The notes beneath the pieces were generated by a model. That model was not told where the DNA came from. It made no database searches and saw nothing but the letters and a program-made list of their open reading frames with translations. A stretch of DNA of 64,000 nt from CAZZCN01 sp964652975 (lineage in GTDB: Bacteria; Bacillota; Clostridia; Saccharofermentanales; UBA5734), in the NCBI GenBank assembly GCA_964652975.1, contig CAZZCN010000006.1:7334-71333 (forward strand), given 5' to 3'. Both the position numbers and the translations under genes were made by a program. Positions 36,877 through 46,717 of the stretch are shown in pieces; the first letter of the stretch is position 1, and each line of letters begins with the position of its first letter.

Positions 36877-36908
36877 ATTAATTACGTGATATATATCACG
36901 CAATTAAT
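36877..36908. promoter_or_regulatory. CRP/FNR-family-like operator palindrome upstream of ric
   Basis: The core CGTGAT-ATAT-ATCACG is a perfect palindrome (36885-36900), and ATTAATT on the left matches AATTAAT on the right with one mismatch. The form resembles TGTGA-N6-TCACA sites used by CRP/FNR/HcpR-type regulators. No regulator gene is adjacent. Confidence 0.65.
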
Positions 36909-37035
36909 ATATGAAAGTCAAAAGTAGCGAAAGGATATGTTATTAGTATGAAATGTTCTACTTTAGAAGTTTCGAAATTTGCCAAATTGTTTTTGCAAAT
37001 ATTTAGATCTGCCGATTTTATGACCTTATAAGCAT

Positions 37036-38784
37036 TTATTCAAAAAATATAGGCGATGACCAGGCACTCTCCATATCGACCTGCAATACCCTAATATAGT
37101 AATTAACCTTAACTCCATGCCCATAATTTTCGTCGGTAAAAGAAAACTCATATTTCCAAAGATTATTACAAGCCTCAGTATGAATTATTTTGCCATTTTT
37201 GATTATTCTGATGCAAACTATTGAATTTGTTCCTTCGCATCTTATAAACAACTGAGGCTTAGTGTTTGTTTTTGTGATGATTTGCCCCATTTCAAAGCCA
37301 TTAGCTTTGAAATCAAGAATAATTGGCGCCCCTGTAGTTCCATAGCACCTTCGGTTTTTAATTGCTTCATAAATCTTTTCTCTTGATAATTCATCACTAA
37401 GTACGGCTGTCAAACCACTTCCGCAGAAATGAAACTGATGTGGGTGCTTCGGATAGGGTGATTGTGCATTTCCCGGATGCCCATCGTGTCCATCTGCTGA
37501 AGCCACAATCCCAAGTTTAAGATTTTTCTCAAAGATATTGCTGACCCACAGACTGTCATGCCTATCCGATACGCCTCTCGGAAAATCCCCCCAATATTCC
37601 GATGAGCCCCATACCGAATAGACTTCACAGCATACATCCTTGCCTTCAATCAGCTCGATATTACAAGGGTGCGAAGCACTTGATGAATGATGTGGAATAG
37701 AAAAGCATTCAAATCCCTCTAAACGCCGAAACAACTCCTTCGGTTCTACTGCATTTCCATTTTCATACCAGTGAACAGCCTTTGCATCGTTTTTAAAATA
37801 AATATTTCTATGCCCATAAAAAAGCGATGTATGCTCAAATGCTTTGATACAAACAAATTCCCCATCCTTGTTATATTGATCCGCCAACTCAAAATACTCT
37901 TTTTCATAATGAGGAATAATTTGCCTCTCGTGGTCTGTCAAGGCATAAAAGTGAAGCCCCCCCGCCCCCTTTGCATACCTGTAATTATCCTCCATGCTGC
38001 CCATTCCGCAACCCGTATTATCTGCCTTATCCCAAAGTTGTCCTGAATGGGTGTGAATGTCACCAAAATATACATTATACTTCCCCGACTGTCTTATGTT
38101 TCTGTTACTGAGTATCAAAGCCGCTTCTCTCAGATTAGCCTGTTCAATTATGCCGGGACAATCAGACAGATAAAAATATCTCTTGCTTTCATATTCGCAT
38201 ATCGCTTCTATTTTAATTGTTGCCCGGTTTCCGTATGTCAATATATCGGATTTAACCTTTAGAAGTCCGATTCCGAAAGCTGCTTGGCTTTCATCCTTTA
38301 TCAGTTCAGAAAGCTGCATGCCTGTAAATGCAGGAGCCGTCTCACAACGTCTCATTGAAAAAACAAATTCACTTTGGGTGCCTTTCCAATAAAAAGAATA
38401 ATTTACATTCCTTATCGACAGACAAAATACATCGTTAACATAAATATTGAATAATCCTGATGGTTGAGGAATCAAGGAACCATTTCCAAAGCCCATCGAG
38501 AAAATAAAAACAGTAAACTCTTCTCCTTGTAAACCAACAGCATCGCTTTCATAAACAAGCGGTTTTTTTGCGTTTAAATCAATTAAATACTCTGCCTTAT
38601 TATGTGTTTCCATAAAGCCGGCTATACGGTTTTCTCCCTTTTTGCCGTCCCCCATATCTATTACAGCACGAAATCCATCCACTAAAAGAGCATTGGTTTC
38701 TTCCTTGAACTTTTGAATTATACCTACCCTGGTTACTCTTGCACCTTTTTCATCAAATGGATATGTATCTTCTAAAAAAGCCAT
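37036..38784 (-). CDS. DUF3604 protein (PHP-like metal-dependent hydrolase fold)
   Basis: A 582-residue protein without a signal peptide. The region from about 240 carries 'YFGDIHTHSGQLWDKAD', 'HFYALTDHERQI', 'HHSSSASHP' and 'ASADGHDGHPG', the metal-binding His/Asp set of DUF3604, related to PHP phosphoesterases. The N-terminal 230 residues look beta-rich. Its substrate is unknown. It is next to the GH106-like enzyme (47 bases) in the glycan locus, so action on a sugar derivative or phosphoester is possible but not shown. ATG 38784 follows GAGGAGG. Confidence 0.75.
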   Translation of the reverse strand: MAFLEDTYPFDEKGARVTRVGIIQKFKEETNALLVDGFRAVIDMGDGKKGENRIAGFMETHNKAEYLIDLNAKKPLVYESDAVGLQGEEFTVFIFSMGFGNGSLIPQPSGLFNIYVNDVFCLSIRNVNYSFYWKGTQSEFVFSMRRCETAPAFTGMQLSELIKDESQAAFGIGLLKVKSDILTYGNRATIKIEAICEYESKRYFYLSDCPGIIEQANLREAALILSNRNIRQSGKYNVYFGDIHTHSGQLWDKADNTGCGMGSMEDNYRYAKGAGGLHFYALTDHERQIIPHYEKEYFELADQYNKDGEFVCIKAFEHTSLFYGHRNIYFKNDAKAVHWYENGNAVEPKELFRRLEGFECFSIPHHSSSASHPCNIELIEGKDVCCEVYSVWGSSEYWGDFPRGVSDRHDSLWVSNIFEKNLKLGIVASADGHDGHPGNAQSPYPKHPHQFHFCGSGLTAVLSDELSREKIYEAIKNRRCYGTTGAPIILDFKANGFEMGQIITKTNTKPQLFIRCEGTNSIVCIRIIKNGKIIHTEACNNLWKYEFSFTDENYGHGVKVNYYIRVLQVDMESAWSSPIFFE

Positions 38785-38831
38785 CTAAAATCCTCCTCTT
38801 TCTGTTGTTATATATTTTATGGTTTATGATA

Positions 38832-41747
38832 TCAGAACAATTCAATTTCCTTAACTCCAAAATTGACAAAAGAATAGTCATCCGAATATCTCGGACTTTT
38901 TGCATTTTCCCAGGTTCCGAATAAATCAAAAAGTCTAGGGTTAACAATATGTGGCTCTGGATCGTCTTTTATATGATGCGGACCAAAAATATTTCTGTTA
39001 CTGTTGGTTATGCGGATTTTTAAAATATTTTTACCGTTTTTCAAGTGTTTGCTTAGATCGCATTCGTTTTGGAACATAAGCTTTGCGGCAAACCTTTCAT
39101 TTATAAATATTTCTGCCACTGCAAAGCGACCTTTCAACTTTAACCTGTAATCAGTTCTTTCAACAAAAATTTCTTTTTCAAAGGTAAAATCACCCGCAAA
39201 AAACGGATAGCCCTGCTGCGTAATCTTGGCTACATCAATTTTAGTTTGCGATTTAACAATAGAAAAATCACCATTTGCAATGCTTGTGTTTTTTATTGCA
39301 TTCCTATAGCCATCTTCGGAGTAAATACAAAAATCCCCCAAAATATAAATTGCTTCAATATCTGTATCATAGCTTAAACAATTCTTTAAGCTTTCAGTTC
39401 TATCTCCACCTGTTTCAAACAATACAAATTTTACATGCTCGCTTTGATAGTAATTAATTTCAAATACAATTTCATTTAATCCTGTTTTTACAAGCTGCTT
39501 AATGTCTTTTCTTACAAAGTTGTTATCAAGAGTTCCTTTTTTGGTAATTTGAATTTGCTTACCATTAAACCAAATGTTTTCAGCTCCCGTTTTTTCCGTT
39601 TCCACGAAAATCGTGTTGGGAATTTCCTTTACAGTAAAGCAATATTTAAGAAAAATTGTTCTATTTTTTCGTTCTCTTAAAAGTCTGTCCGAAATTGCCA
39701 TAACCGGCATTTTTTCTTCGAATACAACATTATCATAGGAAAGACAAGCATAGTCAATAGTCAAAGCATTTTGAGTTGTACTGACAATTCTTGCGTTGGT
39801 GTCAAGACTAAAAGATGTGTTTTGCCTTTTTTCTGCACTAACCGCTTCGGCTTGATTTTTTATCATTATCACATAAGACTGACCTGCTTTAAAATGCAAG
39901 GGTATCCGAATACCATTGTATGCCATTTCAAAATATAAAGGTTTCTCTTTTCTTTCTTCTAAATCGAAAAGAACCGCACCCTTCGCCTTTACATGATAGT
40001 CTACTGTATATTCTTTTTCGTCTGATATATTGACAGCATAGATAAAATCACCAAAATCTGCGCTCCTGTATGTGGAACGAATATCAGTGTTTATATCGCT
40101 GATACAAACATCATCATTTTGCATTTCTTCAAAGGTTGTATTGGAAGCCAAAAAATCAATGTCTGTTTTTTTGCCGTCAACAAACTCTGGTCTTTCCCCA
40201 GCCAACCAAATTTTACCGCCATTTGATATGTATTGCTTTAAAAGATTAACAGTGCTGCTGTCAAGATTTTTCATTTTGGGTATTATAACATATTCATACT
40301 CGCACAAGCCCATTACAAGCCTGCTTTCGTTTACACTGCCGTGCTTTTCAAGCAATAGCTCATCAATATAGTGATGTCCTATATTTGCCATACCAATTTT
40401 TTCAATCAATTGAGAAAAGTCTGTTTCTAAATCTTTAACCGAAAAATAATCGTCTTTGCGGTTATAATTAAGATAAACCGAGTGCATTGGATGAATGATA
40501 GCAACCTTAACATTCTCCTTGCTATTTGATAACATAAAACTTAAGGCTGTAAAATAATCATTAAAATATTTAAAATCTTTTATCCACGGGGTTTGTTCTC
40601 CAAAAAAGACGGGGTAATCCCTTTTTCTTTGTCCTCTAATGGAATAGGGATAAAGATGCTGACAAATTAGGTTAACCCCGTTAACAAACTGAAATTCAGC
40701 AATTCGTTTCAATTCATTCGGTGTTACATCCCAACCGGTGCAACCAAAGGTTTCGGTCATAACCTGTTTTTTTCCAAGCTGCTCAGCAACCGACCCTATT
40801 TGTTTTGCAGACAGTTCGCTCCCTATTCCTCTACCAAGCCAATCAATTCCTGGCACGTGCAAATACTCATAAATTGGCATAACTCCTGCGCAGCACCACA
40901 TTTGGGCATATAACGCACTTTCTTCAGCTCCATGACCTGTGAGCTTGCAACCATGCTCCTCACACCAATCAAAAATCTGTTTTGCAAACGCTTCAACAAA
41001 TAGCTTGTTCATGAGTCTCCAATATTTAAACCGAAACTCATACGCTTGTTCACAGTCCACAAATAAAGAACCTAAGGTATCCAAAATCTCCTGCCCGTAT
41101 TCCTTTTTAAATTCCTGTAACAAGACTGGCGTATAAGCTGTATCCCATCTATAATATTGTGGCTCGTCGGTAAAAAAACCAATCATGTTTTTGCCAAAAT
41201 CATCTTGAAAACGGTTAAAATATTTCTCATGGGTTTCGTCAATAAATTTGCGAACTACTTCTTTATTGAGAATATCCACAAACGCAGAATTGGTCTCATC
41301 ATAAAGACAGATATATTCTTTTACTCCATTATCGGCGTCAGTTAAGCGAATAATCCGATTGTTATCTATCTTATAGACAGCTAAGGCCAAATCATCAAAG
41401 TGATCCTTAATTTCATATGTTAAATAATGAACCCAGTTGGCACTGTCCTTTAAAAGCTTCATTCCTGCAAAACCGCTTGGCCAGCCATTTTCATCATAGC
41501 ACCAAGCATTCATATTTTGCTTGTTTGCTTCATCAATACAAACCTTCGTTGCATCCATCCATTCATCACTTAAATACTCCGTTTGAAGTCCACCACGGGC
41601 ATGCATAATAAAGCCGCCAATACCCGATTGCTTCATATGGGAAATTTGGCGAATTAATTCTCCCTCCTCCAATTTGTCGTTCCAGCTCCAAAACGGAACG
41701 CACTGGTAATCCTTCAAATCCTGCTTCAATAATTGATCTAACCTCAT
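38832..41747 (-). CDS. GH106-like glycoside hydrolase (alpha-L-rhamnosidase type)
   Basis: A 971-residue enzyme without a signal peptide, so probably cytoplasmic. The first 120 residues have 'PFWSWNDKLEEGELIRQI', 'GIGGFIMHARGGLQTEYLS' and 'WCYDENGWPSGFAG', typical of the GH106-related TIM-barrel group, many members of which are alpha-L-rhamnosidases. The C-terminal third has galactose-binding-like beta domains ('NTIFVETEKTGAENIWFNG'). It may remove terminal rhamnose or a similar sugar from imported oligosaccharides. It is divergent from the LacI regulator and followed closely by the DUF3604 gene. ATG 41747 follows AAGGAG. Exact specificity is inferred. Confidence 0.65.
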   Translation of the reverse strand: MRLDQLLKQDLKDYQCVPFWSWNDKLEEGELIRQISHMKQSGIGGFIMHARGGLQTEYLSDEWMDATKVCIDEANKQNMNAWCYDENGWPSGFAGMKLLKDSANWVHYLTYEIKDHFDDLALAVYKIDNNRIIRLTDADNGVKEYICLYDETNSAFVDILNKEVVRKFIDETHEKYFNRFQDDFGKNMIGFFTDEPQYYRWDTAYTPVLLQEFKKEYGQEILDTLGSLFVDCEQAYEFRFKYWRLMNKLFVEAFAKQIFDWCEEHGCKLTGHGAEESALYAQMWCCAGVMPIYEYLHVPGIDWLGRGIGSELSAKQIGSVAEQLGKKQVMTETFGCTGWDVTPNELKRIAEFQFVNGVNLICQHLYPYSIRGQRKRDYPVFFGEQTPWIKDFKYFNDYFTALSFMLSNSKENVKVAIIHPMHSVYLNYNRKDDYFSVKDLETDFSQLIEKIGMANIGHHYIDELLLEKHGSVNESRLVMGLCEYEYVIIPKMKNLDSSTVNLLKQYISNGGKIWLAGERPEFVDGKKTDIDFLASNTTFEEMQNDDVCISDINTDIRSTYRSADFGDFIYAVNISDEKEYTVDYHVKAKGAVLFDLEERKEKPLYFEMAYNGIRIPLHFKAGQSYVIMIKNQAEAVSAEKRQNTSFSLDTNARIVSTTQNALTIDYACLSYDNVVFEEKMPVMAISDRLLRERKNRTIFLKYCFTVKEIPNTIFVETEKTGAENIWFNGKQIQITKKGTLDNNFVRKDIKQLVKTGLNEIVFEINYYQSEHVKFVLFETGGDRTESLKNCLSYDTDIEAIYILGDFCIYSEDGYRNAIKNTSIANGDFSIVKSQTKIDVAKITQQGYPFFAGDFTFEKEIFVERTDYRLKLKGRFAVAEIFINERFAAKLMFQNECDLSKHLKNGKNILKIRITNSNRNIFGPHHIKDDPEPHIVNPRLFDLFGTWENAKSPRYSDDYSFVNFGVKEIELF

Positions 41748-41905
41748 ACTTACTCCTTCAACATATATTTCATAATGATTTTTTGTACAAAATTGCCTTT
41801 CTTGTTCTTTTGACCTTGTTTAAAATTTAAATTCGTTGTAATTTTGAATACCCTTTTAAAATGATGATTAATATTATATAATAATGTATAATTATATGTA
41901 AATAA

Positions 41906-41917
41906 TAAAACGTTTTA
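41906..41917. promoter_or_regulatory. Perfect CG-centred palindrome, likely LacI-type operator
   Basis: TAAAACGTTTTA lies 22 bases before the LacI start and in the divergent region to the GH106-like gene. A CG-centred palindrome is the hallmark of LacI-family sites. It matches the 12-mer TAAATCGTTTTA seen twice at 63.5-63.9 kb in 11 of 12 bases, so autoregulation plus locus control is plausible. Confidence 0.6.
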
Positions 41918-41938
41918 AAATCCTTTAAGAGGTGTACT

Positions 41939-42973
41939 ATGCCAAATATTAAAATGATAGCAAGTCTAGCAAATGTTTCTCCCGGTACGGTTTCCAATGT
42001 TTTCACACACAAGAGGGCGGTAAGCGAAGCAAAAAGAAATCGCGTGTTGGAGGTATGCAAAAAACTTAATTACATGCCAAGTGTCTTAGCGTCCAGCATG
42101 ATAACCAAACAAACCAATTTTCTAGGATTTTTCCTTAAAACAAACGACGGTACTTATGACAATCTGGAAAGCGACATGATCAGGGGCGCATCCATGGCAG
42201 CTTTAAAACATTTCAAAAATATAATATTGTATCCTGATTTTCTTGATATCTATGACCCTAACACGGTTCTTAGAACCGGTTGTCAACCTATCGACGGAGC
42301 CATCATAACCTTGCCCAAATTAAACGACAAAAGAATCGATGTGTTTTCAACCAATACAATACCTTATGTAATCATCGGCACCCCCTTTCAGAAAAACACT
42401 CATCCTTATTATATAGACATCGATAATGAAAACATATCCTATAAGCTTACCGAACATCTTATTAAAAACGGTCACAAGAGCATAGTAATGATTAATTACG
42501 AAAAGGGCTTCACCGTTACCAAGCTTCGTAATGACGGATATGTAAAGGCTTATGCCGATGCAAACCTCCCACTTAATCAAAAACTGATTTTCAATGTAGG
42601 CATTTCAGAGAGAGACGGAGCTGCATGCATAGATAAACTGATCAGGACAAAAACCTTTTTTTCTGCTGTGATTGTAAGTATGTCCAATGTTGCAAAAGGA
42701 GTCTATAAAACTTTAAAAAATTACAATTTGATCGTTGGGGAAGATATTTCTGTAGCATCCTTTAATCTTGATTTTTTTGAACTGAGCCCTCCTTTGACCA
42801 CTAGCGTGGTGGATTATTGTAAAATCGGAGAAACGGCTGTTGATTTGCTTCAAAGTATAATAAAAAGCGAAGAAGTAATTACCACAGGTGTTATACAGGA
42901 AAACTCATTTGATTTTACCGAATCATGCCAGCCGTTCAATCCAAAGCTTTATGAGAAATTCTGTTTGTTGTAG
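41939..42973 (+). CDS. LacI-family transcription regulator
   Basis: A 344-residue regulator. The N-terminal helix-turn-helix is 'IKMIASLANVSPGTVSNVF' with the hinge-helix region near 50-60, and the rest is a periplasmic-binding-like sensing domain ('PYVIIGTPFQ', 'IDIDNENISYKLTEHLI'). It would sense a sugar from the locus. It sits on the plus strand between the minus-strand genes. ATG 41939 follows AGAGGTG. No LacI-like gene is elsewhere in the window, so it is the first candidate for the CG-centred operators nearby. Confidence 0.9.
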   Translation: MPNIKMIASLANVSPGTVSNVFTHKRAVSEAKRNRVLEVCKKLNYMPSVLASSMITKQTNFLGFFLKTNDGTYDNLESDMIRGASMAALKHFKNIILYPDFLDIYDPNTVLRTGCQPIDGAIITLPKLNDKRIDVFSTNTIPYVIIGTPFQKNTHPYYIDIDNENISYKLTEHLIKNGHKSIVMINYEKGFTVTKLRNDGYVKAYADANLPLNQKLIFNVGISERDGAACIDKLIRTKTFFSAVIVSMSNVAKGVYKTLKNYNLIVGEDISVASFNLDFFELSPPLTTSVVDYCKIGETAVDLLQSIIKSEEVITTGVIQENSFDFTESCQPFNPKLYEKFCLL

Positions 42974-43043
42974 CGCTCTATAGCTCATCAATGTGTTTGT
43001 TTTTTTCATCTGTCATGGATATCCCTGTTTATATCGAAATCTG

Positions 43044-45710
43044 TTATTTAAACTTGATTTTCATTGTGGTTATACCAAAGGCTTTCGCTTTAATAGAAGT
43101 ATCATCCCGGCGGTCATCTACACGTTTTTCATTAAAGTCAACCAGGTCGATATAATCAATTTCTTTAACAGATGAAACGGATATATTTCTTTCCTCCTGT
43201 GAATTCCAAAATCTGAATATTATGCTATCACCGTCGTCTGAAGGCACCAGGCAGGAATTATAAAATGCTGTTTCATCACTGATTGTAATCAATGAAGTCT
43301 CGGTTGGAAGACTGCCACTGTGTATTATATCACCTTCTACAACCAACGGCGAACGATAATCGGCTGATTTGTCAATCAGACAACCCTTCCTGTAATCACC
43401 CTCATGTACAACAATTGCATAATCAAATTCGAATTTTCCGATGCACTGAGCTTTTGGTGTAGGATAATCAGCTCCTGCAGGATAGCCGATATAACCTGCA
43501 GCCCTTAGCAGTGAAATGTCAAGCTGTATGCCGTCATCATTTTCAATGGCTTCGTAAGCAGGCAACCCTTTGGTTATAATTCCAAGGCCTCGTTTTTCGT
43601 CCGTAATATCAACAAAATATTCAAATGGTACATCACACCAGGTCTTTTGAGAAACCGCTACAGGTCTTTTAATCACATTGAAATGGTCATAGGCATAAGA
43701 AAATTTGGTTTTTAGTCCTGTGTCAAAAGCAAGTCTCAGAAAATGATTTTCACAGTTATTCTCTATTTCAATGTGCATTTCAAGCCGGTCAACATTTGAA
43801 TAAAGTGTTGCATGTTGTACTATGCGAATAACATCTTTATCTTCTGATCGGCTTGTGTTTGTTGAGGTTTTAGGCAGCACCCAGTCAAATTTTGCCTTAT
43901 AAGTAATTTTATAAGCGGTTTTTTCTTCAAGCATCCAACAGGTATTACAGCTCTTGCTGTCATATATGTCATTTGTTTCAAAACTGGCATGGTTATAAAG
44001 ACCTCCTGTTTCCGCTCTGTCAACGAAGTAATTTTGTCCGTAATAAGTATGTGATGCGGTTTTATCAGTAATATTCATTGTTCCGTTGGTGTTCAAAACC
44101 ACCTTTAATTTACTGTTCTCCATTCCATGGTCGAAAACACATAAATCAGTATCTCTTCTGTTTCCAATTTTGAGACTTGATTTATGAACAAACCAGTAGG
44201 TTTTATATCCTATGGCCGGTATATTTTCCGCATTAAACTCAACATCCAATACAGTAAATATCTGGTCATCAGGTTTTTCTGCAATTTCACATTTTGAACG
44301 GATGGCTGCAAGTTGAGAATTCATCATATAAACGCTTTCAAGATCTTTGTTTTTTCTGACAACCAGTTTTATTTTTGCAGATACTTCGTTTCTGTTCTGG
44401 TCAACCAGTACATAATCAGCCGGGTCAAAACGTTTAGGAATGCATGCAAGCGATTTTACGACCTTGGATGTTTTGTGCCCCAGAGGATTAATTACCGTAA
44501 GGCAGGCACCCGCATCTTTCATGATATTATTATCGATCCTGCCGGCCAGTGTTCTAACGGCATCCTTTAAAATATAGCTTCCGGTATCCTTAATATAGTG
44601 GTATCTTGTCATTATATCCTCATAGACTCGGTCTATGCTGCATCCACATATTGAATCATGGGCATGATTGGCGATCAATAGTTTCCAAAGTTTGTCCATC
44701 AACCCCTTTGGATATTTAAAGCCCGCAAGCTTGGATGTGATGGTCAATGTCGGTTCTAAAACTCTTTGTAACAGCATTTCACATTCATCGTTAATTTGTT
44801 TCAGAGCCATATGTGAAGAGAGCGTGCCGGCGAGGTCTGCCGTCTGTAAATTCTGCCCACGCATTTCACCTTTATAATCAGGGAGAATGATGTTTTGTGC
44901 CCCAACCGCTTTCAAATATTCCTCAGGAGTAGTTAAAATCAGTTCAAATTCTTCTTGGTTTGCGTTTATATAATTTATTATTTTTGTCAAATTGGCTTTC
45001 GGCTCCATATGGTCAACCCCTACACCAAAAAACAAATTATCGGTTGCTGCATACGCATGCTGTGCCTTTGCAACCTCCACAAACTGTTTTGTAATCTGTG
45101 CGTAATCTATCTCCGGGAGATTAAAAATATCACTCCATATGTTGCTGTAAGCCAGAAACAAGCCTCCTGCATAACCGTGATTTGAGGCGATTACCGAGGA
45201 ATTATCGTCGGTTTTCCAGTTCAATTCAAAATGCTTTAAATGCTCATTAAAGCCCGGCATTCCTCTGCCAAAAACTGCATATTTTATACCAAATCCATTT
45301 AAAAACATTGGCAGGCTGGCTATGCTGCCAAAGGAATCGGGAACATAACCTAACTGCATAGGTCTGCCCCCCAGCTTTTTAACAATTGACACACCGTATT
45401 GTATATTACGAATGGTTGACTCTGCATTCTCCAGGAATTGGTCTGCCAGAACATACCATGGCCCGGCAACAAGCTGACCGTTCTGGAGAAAATGAGAAAT
45501 TTTATCCCTGTTCTCAGGTTTGATTTCTAAATAGTCCTCAAGGGCTATCACCTGTCCATCTATCAGAAAATGATAGTTTGGGTCATTTTCTAAAATATCC
45601 AATAAATTGTCCATTAGATTGACTAGTCTCACCTGATACTGTCCCTGTGTCATAACCCATTCCCTGTCCCAATGCGTCTCGGATGTAATAAATGCTTTAA
45701 TCTTTTTCAT
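43044..45710 (-). CDS. Alpha-mannosidase, glycoside hydrolase family 38
   Basis: An 888-residue cytoplasmic enzyme. 'ETHWDREW' with zinc ligands His13 and Asp15, the nucleophile Asp125 in 'GYVPDSFGSIASLP', and the later zinc His in 'ANHAHDSICGCS' are present. The C-terminal half has the usual GH38 beta domains. It removes alpha-linked mannose from the end of oligosaccharides. It starts 29 bases after the permease gene and is the last gene of the long minus-strand run. Ribosome site AAGGGAG before ATG 45710. Specificity for alpha-1,2, 1,3 or 1,6 bonds is not visible. Confidence 0.92.
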   Translation of the reverse strand: MKKIKAFITSETHWDREWVMTQGQYQVRLVNLMDNLLDILENDPNYHFLIDGQVIALEDYLEIKPENRDKISHFLQNGQLVAGPWYVLADQFLENAESTIRNIQYGVSIVKKLGGRPMQLGYVPDSFGSIASLPMFLNGFGIKYAVFGRGMPGFNEHLKHFELNWKTDDNSSVIASNHGYAGGLFLAYSNIWSDIFNLPEIDYAQITKQFVEVAKAQHAYAATDNLFFGVGVDHMEPKANLTKIINYINANQEEFELILTTPEEYLKAVGAQNIILPDYKGEMRGQNLQTADLAGTLSSHMALKQINDECEMLLQRVLEPTLTITSKLAGFKYPKGLMDKLWKLLIANHAHDSICGCSIDRVYEDIMTRYHYIKDTGSYILKDAVRTLAGRIDNNIMKDAGACLTVINPLGHKTSKVVKSLACIPKRFDPADYVLVDQNRNEVSAKIKLVVRKNKDLESVYMMNSQLAAIRSKCEIAEKPDDQIFTVLDVEFNAENIPAIGYKTYWFVHKSSLKIGNRRDTDLCVFDHGMENSKLKVVLNTNGTMNITDKTASHTYYGQNYFVDRAETGGLYNHASFETNDIYDSKSCNTCWMLEEKTAYKITYKAKFDWVLPKTSTNTSRSEDKDVIRIVQHATLYSNVDRLEMHIEIENNCENHFLRLAFDTGLKTKFSYAYDHFNVIKRPVAVSQKTWCDVPFEYFVDITDEKRGLGIITKGLPAYEAIENDDGIQLDISLLRAAGYIGYPAGADYPTPKAQCIGKFEFDYAIVVHEGDYRKGCLIDKSADYRSPLVVEGDIIHSGSLPTETSLITISDETAFYNSCLVPSDDGDSIIFRFWNSQEERNISVSSVKEIDYIDLVDFNEKRVDDRRDDTSIKAKAFGITTMKIKFK

Positions 45711-45739
45711 TAATATCGCTCCCTTTTTTATATTAAAAT

Positions 45740-46717
45740 CTATCCCACAATGCCTGCACGCTCTACACTTTGAACGAAAAAGCGCTGTGAGAATATATAT
45801 ACCAGTATAATAGGCGTCATAATCATCAATGCCGCCGCTGAACGTACAGAATTTACAAATACGGGATTATATCCATCGACATCTGAAATTCCAAGACTCG
45901 GCAAAATGCGCACATCCCAGTTATAAACCCCCATATATTTAAGCGGGAGTAAATCAGGTGAAGTCAAAAACAATCCTGAATAGAAGGCGTCGTTGTATTG
46001 CCATACAAAAGAAAACAATACCACTGTAATGATTGTCGCAATAACATTGGGTACCATGATCCTTGAAAATATCTTAAAGGTACCTGCTCCGTCAACGTAT
46101 GCGGCCTCTTCGAGCTCCTTGGGCATATTTCTGAAATTCTGTCTGAAAATATATATAAAGAGGCCGTTTTTTATTCCATTACCCGTCAAAGCCAGCAGAT
46201 ACATCGGCGTGTATTCATTAATCATATTAAGCGGGTGTCCTGTGATAATCGAAAAAAGTCCAAAAATATCAAAGAAACGAAACCTGAGATAAAGAGATGC
46301 CATATATAGCTGGGGAGGTACAACAAAAGTAAAAATCACAAGGGCGAAAAAAATGTTTTTGCCTGGAAAATTAAACCGACCGAATCCGTAACCGGTTACT
46401 ATGCATACAAATGTCTGGATAATCGTGATTGTAACGGTTAGAACTGTTGATGTAAAAAGACTTTTCCAGTAATCAATTATCAGGTCGGCTATATGAAACG
46501 AAAAAACGGAGAAATTTTTGGGGATGAGAAATACTGATGTGTCCAGCATATCAGCTCTGCTCAAGAACGAAGAGGAAATCATCAGGTAAAATGGATACAA
46601 AATTATAAAACTCAGTCCAGCAAGAAAAAACAACCGTACAAAGCTCCAGGAAATTTTGAGCAGTCTCTTTTTATATTTTGTAAGCATTTGAATAATTTTA
46701 CTTTTAAAATCAGTCAT
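45740..46717 (-). CDS. Sugar ABC permease B2 (MalG/LplC-like)
   Basis: A 325-residue CUT1-type permease with six helices and the signature loop 'EEAAYVDGAGTFKIFSRIMVPNV'. It pairs with the permease that ends 8 bases inside it (46710). ATG 46717 follows AAGGTG. No ATPase is encoded in the locus, so a shared ATPase is implied. Confidence 0.9.
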   Translation of the reverse strand: MTDFKSKIIQMLTKYKKRLLKISWSFVRLFFLAGLSFIILYPFYLMISSSFLSRADMLDTSVFLIPKNFSVFSFHIADLIIDYWKSLFTSTVLTVTITIIQTFVCIVTGYGFGRFNFPGKNIFFALVIFTFVVPPQLYMASLYLRFRFFDIFGLFSIITGHPLNMINEYTPMYLLALTGNGIKNGLFIYIFRQNFRNMPKELEEAAYVDGAGTFKIFSRIMVPNVIATIITVVLFSFVWQYNDAFYSGLFLTSPDLLPLKYMGVYNWDVRILPSLGISDVDGYNPVFVNSVRSAAALMIMTPIILVYIFSQRFFVQSVERAGIVG

